Source of the DNA: Narthecium ossifragum | Taxonomy: Eukaryota; Streptophyta; Magnoliopsida; Dioscoreales; Nartheciaceae | Assembly: GCA_963920575.1 (NCBI GenBank) | Contig: OY986963.1 | Span: 6,796,896 to 6,860,895, forward strand | Reading direction: 5' to 3' | DNA length: 64,000 bases | Shown: piece after piece, positions 14,001 through 24,450 of the stretch | How the letters are laid out: the number at the start of each line of letters is the position of its first letter | How positions within the stretch are numbered: position 1 is the first letter of the stretch | Program-made: the position numbers and the translations under genes | The notes under the pieces: generated by a model | The model's database searches: none | What the model saw: only the letters and a program-made list of their open reading frames with translations | Told to the model about the DNA's origin: nothing

Positions 14001-15121
14001 AAAATTTCTTACTTGGATCCTTATCTGAAAGCCAACCAAATCTGCTTGCATTATATGGGTGCTGATGCTGTTTGCTCAGGAGATGTTATTGGATATCCTA
14101 GAACTTAACAAAGACATCGGCAAATAGGTTTGAGTTAACTATTGGATTTGGATTGACTCTGGTTATGGACCTATGCCTATATAAGATGCCCCTCAAATGC
14201 ATAAGATGGAAAATGTTCCTATCTATTATTAGTTTATTCACAAATTTCTTAATTTTGTAATAACTTATTTTGCACAAGCCACACCTATGGAAGCTAACAT
14301 GACCCTTTTTCAAGGTAAGACTGCTTTAACTTGGTTGTGAATTGTGTTTCTATAGCGACAAGTTCTAGTCCTATGAGTTTTCTCTAGTTTGATTACTTCA
14401 GGCATTAAACTGAATGTGTTCTGCTTATTTACTAAGATCATGTAGGCATCTTATGATAGAACATTTGGGATATTATCTATGACAGGAAGCTCTTTATGGG
14501 AGATTGATACTCTCCGGCGTCATTACTGCCCTGCAGTATCCAGGTCTCACTGCCCCCCTCTCTTCTATGTATATATTTTTATACTTATCTATATATGTGT
14601 TCGCCATCATACTAGTCACTCTTCATCTCTCTTTCTCATGTAATTCATTTTGCTACCAGATTTGTTGCTTCACTTGAGAATGACCTAACAGTCAGGGCCA
14701 AGACTTCTGAGGTTAAAGTGTCAGATTTTAGCTCTGGTTCCTATGCCACAATATTCAGGGATGAGGTCAGCTTCCAATTTGGTTCTTATAACCCCTCCTG
14801 TCATAAGTTCCATGTCGAAATTGTGCTGTTTATGGATATAGAGATCTGATATGTCGGATATGTAGTGAAGTTTACATTGTTGAACCCCCTATGCCTAAGC
14901 AGCCCTCACAGCCTCACTCATATTATTGATCTGGATATTGTTGTCTGCAGATCCGACGGCGGATAAAGCAGGTCCCAGTTGCATTCTACGCAGCGCCTGT
15001 AACCTCCCTTTTCTGGGAGACTGATTTCCCAGGTTGGACCTTTGGGGAGGCAATTGATGGCAAGCCTGAGAATCTTGATCAGCAGCCTGAGAAGAGACAG
15101 CGGGTGGAAGCCTCTTGTTGA
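2026..15121 (+). CDS. NOC4: NOC4-like nucleolar complex protein (CBF/Mak21 family), 15 exons
   Basis: Family role (known): NOC4 binds Nop14 and helps assemble and export the 40S pre-ribosome in nucleolus and nucleoplasm. Exons read from the sequence: 2026-2433, 2682-2774, 2973-3046, 3323-3384, 3501-3537, 4396-4496, 4677-4798, 10021-10122, 11136-11194, 11289-11463, 12038-12211, 12900-13053, 14486-14543, 14660-14765, 14951-15121. They join in one frame to 1896 nt (about 631 aa), a normal family size. The N-terminus is Lys-rich (HRKKKATKKK). The conserved C-terminal half (about residues 305-600) includes FTRAWVSFLKLPLTIDVYKE, GVISVMALSGLFILMTQHGL, SGALVIIAITHNLLRRHP and the late SLWEIDTLRRHYCPAVSR. 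The ATG at 2026 is preferred over an upstream in-frame non-consensus start at 2008. The exons at 4396 and 4677 are in the least conserved part and are the least certain. Intron 7 (4799-10020) is swollen by transposons. Confidence 0.9.
5539..7385. mobile_element. Solo LTR, probably Ty3/gypsy chromovirus-like
   Basis: Begins tataacgacccgaatcc, matching the TGTAACGACCC start seen in plant gypsy LTRs with one mutated base, and ends gggattttaca. It is flanked by the perfect 5-bp duplication atgag (5534-5538 and 7386-7390). Length is 1847 bp with no gag, protease, RT or integrase coding. A solo LTR left by LTR-LTR recombination fits best. The lineage is inferred from the termini only. Confidence 0.75.
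7494..9526. mobile_element. Foldback element with long inverted LTR-like arms
   Basis: Termini are tgatgccggagcaag on the left and cttgctcctgcatca on the right, flanked by perfect aaaag duplications (7489-7493, 9527-9531). The inverted arms continue for roughly 300 bases. Each carries GAATTTGAATT-rich sequence, then two copies of a phrase like tattttgattagcctcttgta, then gggattgtatg and a gatgaa segment. A third copy in direct orientation lies at about 8870-9145 and abuts the right arm, so 8870-9526 is itself a large hairpin. The middle (8063-8870) is GC-rich with gccggcacc motifs and Arg/Glu-rich open frames that resemble no known protein. The 5-bp duplication points to retroviral-type integrase, but the inverted arms are atypical. 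Confidence 0.65.
13173..14116. mobile_element. Probable solo LTR (copia-like) in a NOC4 intron
   Basis: Candidate element from tgttagaaacac to cttaacaaagaca with a 4-of-5 target duplication (tcggt / tcggc). It lies wholly in the intron 13054-14485. It carries a T-tract near 13690 and promoter-like AT-rich sequence but no coding. The ends are tentative because the duplication is imperfect. Confidence 0.4.
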
Positions 15122-15504
15122 CATGGTCAGAAGAAAAATTCTTTCCCGATTTTTTGGTGAGGATATATCTAATTGAGTGTAATATTTATAAGATTTACCA
15201 ATGATTTCCCGTATTTAAGATTTTGCATGTGTTGCCATTTAAAGTTTTTGCCTTGTAATCATTGTCTTTGACTCTCTAATGTTCATAGGTGATAAGTGAT
15301 TAATACTGAAAGCATAAAGATATTACCAGTATTGTTTGGCACCCATGCTCATCAGTCTTTGCAGCATTTATGATAATTACACCTTCCTATCAAAACGTTT
15401 CCGTGACTCAATAATTTATTCTGCAGGCACGGGGACAACATTATGTTGTACATGACCCGGACGCTAATACTGGCCAGACTCGGCGAGATTTTTTATAAGA
15501 TACT

Positions 15505-15755
15505 GATTTGGGTACATGGGCTGTACATGCGCTCCAATTGGTAGATCTGTATCAATTGCTTTATATAGTCCATCGGTAGAACACTATGGATGGATTAGAT
15601 TAATTAATTATCTAATTGGTAGATGTCTATTGATTGGTTAATCTAATTCATCGGCAGTGTGGTAGAATACTATCGACGGATTAGATGAATCAATCGATAG
15701 ACATTTACTGATTGTAGCAATGTGTAATGTGGTCCATGGTCATTACACAAATCAT
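15505..15755. mobile_element. Dispersed MITE-like repeat, copy 1
   Basis: Starts tgatttgggtacatgg and ends gtcattacacaaatca, so the outermost bases TGATTTG / CAAATCA are inverted. The interior repeats phrases around atcggtaga, aattggtaga and gattagat. Related copies lie near 40030-40310 and 56005-56260. There is no coding and no clear target duplication. Confidence 0.5.
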
Positions 15756-15950
15756 TTTCCTTTTTTATATCATCACAATGAGAGAACTCAGAACTTGAGC
15801 ATTAGTAAAATGAGTACTCATAGAGTTTCTGTTTGGTTTGGGTCAAGGGGAATAGGGTTAAGAGGGTTAGCGTTAAAAAAAAATGAGGATAAGAAATGAG
15901 GATAAATTTAATCCATTTTTGATGTTTGGTTCAGAAATATTGGTAAGTTA

Positions 15951-16181
15951 GGGGCGTTTGGCGCGCCCCAGATCCCGTGGGATTCGGGGACACGCGGATT
16001 TCGAATTGCGGGATCCGCGTGTTTGGCGCCGGCGCGGATCCCGATCGGATCCCGTAAATTGGAATCCGCCCTGAGGCGGATTTCAAATTCCAATTTCGGC
16101 GTTCCAAATTTTTTTCAGGATGCCGATTCTGGCGGATTTCACGGATCCCATCCCGCGGATCCGCCGGAGCCAAACGCCCCC
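15951..16181. mobile_element. Tourist/PIF-Harbinger-like MITE
   Basis: Begins ggggcgtttggcgcg and ends gccaaacgccccc, giving a 12-bp terminal inverted repeat, flanked on both sides by tta (15948-15950, 16182-16184). The 231-bp interior is GC-rich, with several ggatccg / cggatcc motifs in both orientations. The three-base TTA duplication and short size fit PIF/Harbinger-derived MITEs. Confidence 0.75.
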
Positions 16182-16439
16182 TTAGTAGGTTAAACTTAGG
16201 ATAATGATAAGAATTGTAAATTATAATATATATAATATTATAATAGTGGATAAATTAGTGGGTTAAGATTATAATATATGAATTAATTATTAAATTAATT
16301 CAAATATATCTACGTAAAGTGTATGAAATATATAATATTATAATAATGGGTTATTATAACATTTGAATTAATTATTAAGTTAATAATTAATTTAAATGTT
16401 TGTACGTGAAATATATAAAATATATAATATTGCATCGAT

Positions 16440-16700
16440 GTATCCCCATGAGAACCCACTTATATTAATATAATAATAATATTTTAATATTTATTATTAA
16501 TATATATAAAATAAAGTTTGTACACATCAATGCATCCCCATGCGGACCCACTTATATTAATATAATAATAATATTTTAATATTTATTATTAAAAATAATA
16601 TAATATAAAATAATTTTTGTATGATGTAGACCAACCATGATATGACATGTGGATCCACTTATATTAATATTTTATTATAATAACATATGAATAATATTAT
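16440..16700. repeat. AT-rich tandem duplication
   Basis: The phrase cccacttatattaatat recurs at 16455 and 16547 and, as ccacttatattaatat, at 16655. The first two units share about 45 identical bases and a preceding gtatccccatg / gcatccccatg. This is three degenerate units with a period of about 92-108 bases. Confidence 0.7.
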
Positions 16701-17383
16701 TTAATATAATACACATAAAAAAATATTATGCGTGCGTAAAAGTTTTTATACGCTCATAAAAACGCATACAAAAAATTTTATGGGCTCACAAAAATATTTG
16801 CACGTAAAAAAACAAACACGCATAAAAAATGTTACTAGGCACATAAACATTTTATACCATCATAGAAATATTTGCATGTAGTTTTAGAAGCGCATAAAAA
16901 AATCTAAGGGCATAAAAACAATTTCCTATGAGTAGTGTATTAAAAAATATCAATAATATATTAGTATAATAAAATATTAATATATATGGATCCCATATGT
17001 CACGTGTTATACAATAATTGGTTCACATCATATAAAAATATATATTATTTTATTATTTTTTATATATTGACATCATCAAAATAATATATTAGAATATATG
17101 TGAGGGGTAAATGTGAGAAAGACCCTTGACTTCATCGGGCGTTCAGGGATAAGAAGGTTACCCCGGTTCTTTAACACCTTGCCAAACGGGGGTTAGAAGC
17201 TCAACATTTAAATAAAAATAACTAATGATTCGATTCAATCTCAAATGTACAAGATAAGCCCGCCACCTCAAACAAAAAGAGAGTTTGAAAAACTCAGATT
17301 ACCTAAAAAACAAACACATCCTTTCTTTTAATCGCAAAAGAAAGAGCCGAAACCCAATCCGACGCAAAGGGTGTGGATCTCTA

Positions 17384-20162
17384 TCATATGTCACCATCCA
17401 AAACTCCCTTGAGGAGATGAAGCCCTTCTAGGGAAATACTCTTCCGCACTCGAGTTCTGGGGATTTCAATGCGAGGCGGAGGATCGGGTGAGAAACAGAC
17501 GATCACCACAGTTAGATTATCGCAAGTGTTTCGCTTAAGCGCCTCGCGAACCAGCTCCCTTGAGCACTTCTCTGGGTCATTGTGGACCATGAGCTCCTTC
17601 CTTGCTATGGTCACTGCACACTGGCTGCTCATAACATCCCACAAGCCATCACAGCCCATTATCAAGAACTCATCGTCCTCTGTGAGGGTCATCTCCTGGA
17701 GCTCTGGTTCCGCACTCAAAGGGCACAAGGAGCCTTTGGTTCCCTTCATGTGCCAGTCGCCTATTGCTCTAGCAACTGAGAGCTGGCCATTTAAGTAGCC
17801 ATCACAAATAATGCCGCCGAGCTTTTCAATTCTAAGCCTTTCGCTGTTGCAGTTGGGCTTGTGGTCCTTCGATAGCTCAACTGCTCGGCCACGCTTCCCT
17901 AACACTGCTCGGCAGTCACCAGCATTAGCAATGAGCATGGTCCTGCTTTGTGGACAAAGGAAGCAAAACATTTAAGCTAGAGTTATGGATCTGCTGATAT
18001 GGACGAAGACAGAAACACATAGGAAAATCGAAAATATGGCAAAGTTTTTGACGCTAAAAATCTCCTCATTCTTCTTTCTGAAACCAAGATTTCCAAAACG
18101 CAAAGAATCATGTACTCATCAAGTGGAAAGCACGGTTGCACAAAAGGCTTGGAAAATCAGAAATAGGGCGAAGCTTTTCAAGCAACAATACTTATGATTC
18201 TTCTTGCTTCTGAAACCAAGATGTTCCAAAATGCAAGGAATCATGTAGCTACCAACTGGCAAGCACAGTTGTACAGAAGGTTTTGCCATGAAATACCTTA
18301 TAGTTCATAGTACCAGTATAACCTAAACCCCAATTTCAAAGAAAACAGTGGATGCTTTAGATAAACAGCTAAACTTCAAGTGCCTCTCCAACAAAGGAAA
18401 TTAGGAAATGTAGCTACAAGGTTGGGAATGGGTGGACACTGACCGTACATTTCTCGGTCTCATGTAAAATAACAATCTACTGAATATAGGAAGTACAAGG
18501 ATGTAGCTCTTGAGCTTACCAAATCATAATGCCTCTATATGAGGGCAAGGGTTATTGCCATATGCGTAAATTTCAGCACAATCTAGAGCGCAAATCACAA
18601 ACAATGGAAACACTTGTCTGAATTGGGACTAACCTTCCAAATATAAGTGTAGTAAGTGCTGTTGTGCCTGAAGAGCGATCAAGATAGCAGGCATCTGCAA
18701 AAGCATGATCAGCTTTCACAAATGCACTCGTTACAGCCTTCTCTACAGAAGTCAAGAAATGAGCATCCTCAACTATAAACTTTAGAAGGTTCTTGCTCAC
18801 AAAAGATGCAGCATCTGTACCACCATGGCCATCAAATACCTGTTCATAGCAAAGTTTTAGTTCGTGCATTGTTCAGACTCAAAATACAATTGTGCTTGAC
18901 AACAGCATAATTATCTCAAACATTATGCCATCATCTTCGGCATTGCTTGATCATGCATCTTTCTTGTCCCATGCAACCATGTCTTCTTCGTCACTTTCAT
19001 AAAAAGCACCGGTACATAACTGTGAAAATCGTGTATTCACTTAGGGTCCGTTTGGCAGAGGGGCGGATCCGGAATCCGCGGGATCCGGAATCCGGAATCC
19101 GCCCCTCCGGATTCCAAAACGGAGTACGCTCTTTCTGAGCGTATGCCGAAATCGGGATCCGCCTCAGGGCGGATCCCGATTTCCGGAATCCGCGCGGGAT
19201 CCGCGCTCGCGCCAAACGCGCGGATCCCGCGCGGACGGGATCCGCTCATCCCCAATCCCGCGGATTCAGCGGGATTGGGGTGCGCCAAACGCGCCCTTAA
19301 AAGATTAACTCATTCACTAGGTCTACGAACTACACTACTTGAAAACAACACTAGCCACAAACTAATGCAATAAGAATAAAGTGCAAGTTGTCCAGAATCG
19401 ACCAACATATTGCTGATAATCAAATATCTCTTCTTATCTTGTGCTTCTCCTGAAACATGCTTCTCTTTGTACTGCAAGCATTGACTAAGTTATAAAAATG
19501 GCTAATAGCAATCTCTTATAACAACCAGTGAGGGGTTCCTGTTTCCATGTAGCATTCAGAAGTAAAATAAACACAATGCATTGCAATCCTTTCCTCTCCT
19601 GACACAGTAAAAAGTTATCAACATGATAGAGACGCAGAGAGATAACACTGATTGAGCTTAGCATCATACCCCATAAAAAGCACCCGGCGACTGAAAATGT
19701 GCATCTACCCCAAGATAATCAACTAGATTATCAATACAAACGTGCTCGTCTTCCATGTTCTGTTTTGGCCCAATCTCTGAGCAGCTACCTGACCGGAACA
19801 CAGGAAAAAACCCAGAGTGCTCATCTGATGGTGAAATCAGCCCTGGACTTCCAAGATCCAATACCTAGAAAAATAAACACGCGCAATTGGTGTGTACAAT
19901 CCATCAATGATATAGACAGGAAAAAAGTGCAACAACACAAGGCAGCATTGGAACATACAACATCAGCTGAACCAGCAAGCAGGTTGGTGCTTGCACAATG
20001 CCGCATAACCGAAAGGTGTCGAGGGGGTTTCCCAAAAGTCGAATGATTTCCGTTCTCTGGGGTCTCAGGATCCTCGCCATTGAAGGAAGATCCATTATCC
20101 TTGGATTGATATCCTCCTTCTAACATGGCAAAAGTAGGTGACAAATCCAGTCCGGCCGCCAT
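17384..20162 (-). CDS. PP2C-type protein phosphatase, 4 exons, 387 aa
   Basis: Mg2+/Mn2+-dependent Ser/Thr phosphatase. Exons on the minus strand: 20162-19959, 19864-19670, 18839-18634, 17942-17384; all joins keep frame (1164 nt). PP2C motifs in order: [16 protein letters not shown] (residues about 95-110), VFDGHGG at exon 3 start (metal-binding Asp and Gly, about 134-140), [55 protein letters not shown] and CDNLTVVIV. All expected metal-ligand aspartates are visible. The first 90 residues are a family-variable extension without a clear signal or membrane segment. It resembles the plant DBP1/PP2C27-type group from memory; the subgroup is inference. Intron 2 (18840-19669) hosts a Tourist-like MITE. 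A GA microsatellite lies about 700 bases upstream of the start. Confidence 0.93.
19044..19296. mobile_element. Tourist-like MITE inside PP2C intron 2
   Basis: Begins gggtccgtttggcag and ends ggtgcgccaaacgcgccc, with tta on both sides (19041-19043, 19297-19299). Length is 253 bp. The interior is packed with ggatccg, gaatccg and their complements, as in the element at 15951. The two elements are evidently of one superfamily but well diverged. Being intronic, it should be spliced out. Confidence 0.75.
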
Positions 20163-20858
20163 TTTCTCTTATAAAACATGAGTGTTATACTTCCAAAGGA
20201 GAGGATCAAGACAACACAATCTAACCCTTTTCACCATGGAAGCTCTTCCAACAAATCGATCCTACAAACAGGAGAAGTTGCAAAAAACCAACTTTGCTTG
20301 GAGACCACAAGAATACAAATTACCAATAACTCGTAAAATTCTCCACACTCAGGTACCTAGATAATCTCAATAGATCACCACAAACACAATAAGATCCCGT
20401 ATCTCTCAGCAATCAACATCTAAGGTTTGAGCAATCCTAGAATTCTTGCACTCACCAAACTACCAAATGTTCTATCCAAACAAAACTAACCCACTTGTTC
20501 CTACCAATACATCCCAACCTAGCGCCTCATCAAACGTGGATAAAACCGTAACAAATCCCACCAAGATTCAACCTTTAGCATGAACATGCAACCAATTCAA
20601 GAACCCAAAACAGCATCTCCAATTTGATCCATGAAACGTCCATTAAAATCCAAAATCTCCTACAACAACGACATTGAAGTAAAATCCTAGAAAAATCCTA
20701 AAAGCAACCGACATGTTAAGAAAATAAAATCGCGAGAACTCAGAGATACCATCGATCGGTCGCCCGTCCCCTTTTTTTCCTAATTTCCTTTGGCCTTTTG
20801 ACCTAAAAACTCCTAAAAAGATCGGTGAAAGGAGACGAAAAGAAGCCAGATTGAGATT

Positions 20859-20883
20859 GAGAGAGAGAGAGAGAGAGAGAGAG
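20859..20883. repeat. (GA)n microsatellite upstream of PP2C
   Basis: About 12 perfect GA units in a 25-bp run, roughly 0.7 kb upstream of the PP2C start codon. On the PP2C strand it reads as CT repeats, a common element of plant promoters and leaders. Confidence 0.85.
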
Positions 20884-21200
20884 TAATAAAAATGAAACTT
20901 TTACGGCTCTATCCGCTTTCCTAGTTAAACTGGACAGGCGTCGACCATGTAGTGGTGAGGGTTGAGTCGAGGGGATGGCCGTCGTGTTTCACGGAACGGT
21001 GCGGCCAAGGATTTCCAGCCGCCGGATCGGCCCGTCGTTGGGTCCTATGGACTGAAGAGATCTCTTCGTTGGGAGACGATGATTGAGGACTAACGATCGG
21101 TAAACGTGGCGTCGAGAAGTTGGCTGGTGATCATTTATGGCTTCTTTTTTCCCGTTTGTAGGACGTGGCGGCTAGAAGCTTATGTGATTTTGGTTTTAAT

Positions 21201-21215
21201 TAAGGGGCGTTTGGC
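21201..21215 (+). mobile_element. Isolated Harbinger-like terminus
   Basis: taa followed by ggggcgtttggc copies the terminus of the MITE at 15951. I could not find the matching inverted end downstream. It may be one end of a larger or truncated element extending into 21.2-22 kb. Confidence 0.35.
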
Positions 21216-24214
21216 CGCTCGAATCACTGGTTCATCCTAATCATGAGATACATGCATCGATCATTCAATGCTGATGTTTGATTTGTCTTTGGGATCATCT
21301 GATGCAACCTATTCCATGTTTAATCTGGAAGGGAGGATCTGACGACCGAGAACCCATCGGAGTAGGATCGACGGAAAGGGGACCTCGTCGGAGCTCGGCA
21401 TCAAGGGAGGAGGGGTTGTGGGACGCCCGGGGAGTCGATCCACCGGGTCGGATTAAGCCGTTGGGCTACATAGGCGGTGGATCCAAGAGGGGGCGGCGGG
21501 GGTGCTTTGGAGGGGAAGAAGATCCGAGCAAGGGAGGTGGTCGACAGATCTCGCCTGGGAACGGCCGGAGAAGAGTCGCCGATCGACGAGATGATCGGAT
21601 CTGGAACTGGACGGGGTTGGGAAGGCCGGAGGTGGAGTCCTCACTGGAGTAGGTTCGTTGGTGAAGAGCTCGGGAGATGCCGTGGAATTGGGAGACACGG
21701 TGTCAATGATGAAGGGTTAGTGTCGGGTTCTGATGGGGACTGGAACTCATGGGCGTAGTCGTCAACCAGTGTGGAGTCGCCAGGGAGCGTTGGAACCGGA
21801 GTGGGCAGAGTTGTCATGCGGTGTGGAGTCGCCTGGGAGCACCGGAACCGGAGTGGACAGAGGATCTCGACGATGGCGGAGCTTGGACAGAGGCCGCCAG
21901 TAGCTGGAAGAGTGGCGTCGGTGCAGGGTTCCGGCGCCCCAGGCCGGGCTACCCGAGAACCCCGGATCGGCGATCGAATCCATCGCCTACCGCCTAGCCT
22001 TAATGCTTCTAATGCATACAACATGCATGAGCCTATTCAAGCAACTAGGCCTAGGTGTCTCTACATGTCAAATCACCAATCAATTGTCCATTAAGGTGAG
22101 ATAGCAAGCTAACAAGATGAGGAAGAAGCATATAAGCATAAGCTAGGAACGAGGGAGCAATTAGAGGCCACAACCCCTCAACCCTCCACGAGGTGCAAAC
22201 CAACACATGGTTACCACAGATACATCAAAACATCCAGCAATTAGATTTACACTCTACTTGTATAATTATCCAAACCATACATAATATCCTTCAACAAACC
22301 AGGGCACACCTTCGACCCATTTAATTATCTAAACATCCCAAGGGCATGACTCCCTTGGTTCAGCCACAAACCTCACGTAGGGCTTAGATACATAAATGTA
22401 TGCAATACATGTATAGATAGCATTCTACCAAAAATCACATGGATACTAAGCATACTTCATAATCAATTACTAATTAAGCTAGAATATTAGCAACATAAAT
22501 AACCGTGTAGAAATCGAGGGATTAATCTCCCAAAACTTATCAAATCATCATGCATCTACCGAATACTGCTAAGAACGTCAATACAGGATAGTAGTTGACT
22601 TTGACAAGTTATAATTGATTAATTAAGCTTTAATTATATATAGTCGACAAGATTAGGGTATAACCTAGGCTTCACTATGTCCGTCCAATTAATGCGAAAC
22701 TTAGCATACATGCTCATTATAATACTCCAAATCACTTATAATTAATAGGCATACTTCACAATCTAATTGCTAATTAGAGGAGGGTTTTGCAACTAACTAA
22801 TTAGGCTGAAATTGAGGTGATTAAGTATACAAAGATCCTCACTTTGAACATGTTAATCCTAGAGATCATTAGGAGCATTAACTTCATCATTCCCGAAGAA
22901 TTAAACACAAGGAAAACATCGAAATCCACCAATTCCACATTTTCGAATTGCTATAATAATCCTAAATTCGAATCCGTGAAAACTTGCCAAATCGACGTCC
23001 AGACGACGTCAAATCTTAAATTAAACTTGCGCAGATATTGATTGACATGTGAGGAGCATTTCCTCCAAGAATTGGACCTAATTGATGTCTAATTTCTCCT
23101 TAATTATCTTACTAATTTCACAAATCCAGTTTCACAGCAGTTCCGTAGAAAAATCATCAAAATTCATATGTAAATCCAAAAATTATCAATCCAGTGGCAG
23201 TTGAAAGAAGATTCGGAGATCTACAACCTTCACGATGAAGGTTTCGTGAGATTACTCACGGATTATCACCAGAACTGAATGGAACTCAGCTGGACAGAGA
23301 GAAAACAGGGCTGAAAACAAATCCGGGATCAAAGCTTGATTAGCCTCAATCAAAACCCGTTCAATAATCGATTAAACCTAGGTCAGGTAGGATCTAAGCA
23401 TAGGGAAGCAATTTAGAAGAGGAATCACCAAAATTTCATCCGATTGAAACCTTCACAATCAAACCCAAAGCAAGGAACATAATCAATTCACAAGCATGCA
23501 TGAATAACATGAATAAGAAGAAGGAAACAATCCACAATCACAAGCAAATCCTAACCTAAGACTGAATCAAAGATTCAAGTAGGAAAATCCTACCTGAAAA
23601 CACAATCCAAGCTTAATCTGGCTGAAGACCACCTCCTCCATCGTCGTTGTCACCTCTGGCTTGCCAGGGATCCACTGGGAATCACCGAAGTCCGCCGGGA
23701 ACCATCCGACGTCGAGCACCACTCGCGACGGGAAGAGAGAAAGAGAGGGGAAGGGCGTCGGATTTGAGAGGAAGAGGGGTTCCGCAAGTCGAGAGAGGTG
23801 AGGGCGGGCTCGGAGAGGAGCGGCGATGGACGACGGTGGCGAAGAAACTCCGGAGAAGGGAGATCGGCGGAGAGGATCTTGGATCTAGGGTTCTCGGGAG
23901 AGAGAGGGAGAGAGAGAGCTCGGGGGAGAGAAGCTCTGGCCGGATCTGAGGAGAGGGAGCTCGAGGGAGAACGGCGGCCGGCGACGGTAGCGAAGGAACC
24001 TCAACGGAAAGGGAGAAGGCCGGCGCGATCGCGGGTAAGGGAGAGGAAAGGAGAGAGGATGCTGCGTGGAAGAAATAAAGGGAGAGAGAAAGAAAAGGGG
24101 ATTTTATACAAATCCTGAGATTTAATCTCAGTCGTTCATCTCGATCTTCCATGATCGAGTTCCGATCTTCCGATCGGGAACGCCTATAAGGATCTAATCA
24201 ATCACATGCATCAA

Positions 24215-24450
24215 TCCAAGGCCGTGTGTGCACTACGCGGATGTGAAACCGACCGACACGGCGCAATTTACCAAATTGCCCTTGGGGACCAAAAGCAGCG
24301 ATGCAATCAACCGATCGCAACTCAAGGCCAACCGTGTGAGGACCTGTCCCTCTATCCCCTTGGCTTGTCGTTGACCCCAGGGGAAATTTGGAAAATTGCG
24401 CCTTGGCGGTCGTTTCACACTTGGTGTGCACACACAGGCCTTGCTTGATG
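24215..24450. repeat. Imperfect inverted repeat joining two divergent retroelement segments
   Basis: The left arm (about 24215-24300) reads caaggccgtgtgtgcac...ggcgcaatttaccaaatt. The reverse complement of the right arm (about 24365-24447) reads caaggcctgtgtgtgcac...ggcgcaattttccaaatt. The arms are 80-85 bases with a loop of about 65 bases. The best reading is two related LTR-type sequences lying head to head. Confidence 0.65.

Larger units (their letters stand above)
15122..17383. other. Intergenic region between the NOC4-like and PP2C genes
   Basis: This stretch holds the NOC4 3' flank, one copy of a dispersed MITE-like family (15505-15755) and a Tourist-like MITE (15951-16181). It ends in about 900 bases of extremely AT-rich DNA with local duplications. 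No coding region is recognisable; the open frames at 15908-16173 are antisense to the MITE. Confidence 0.6.

Noticed and set aside
21278..22094. Several overlapping GC-rich open frames on both strands
   Set aside because: All frames are open because of composition; Arg/Gly/Ser-biased products with no domain, in repeat-like DNA.
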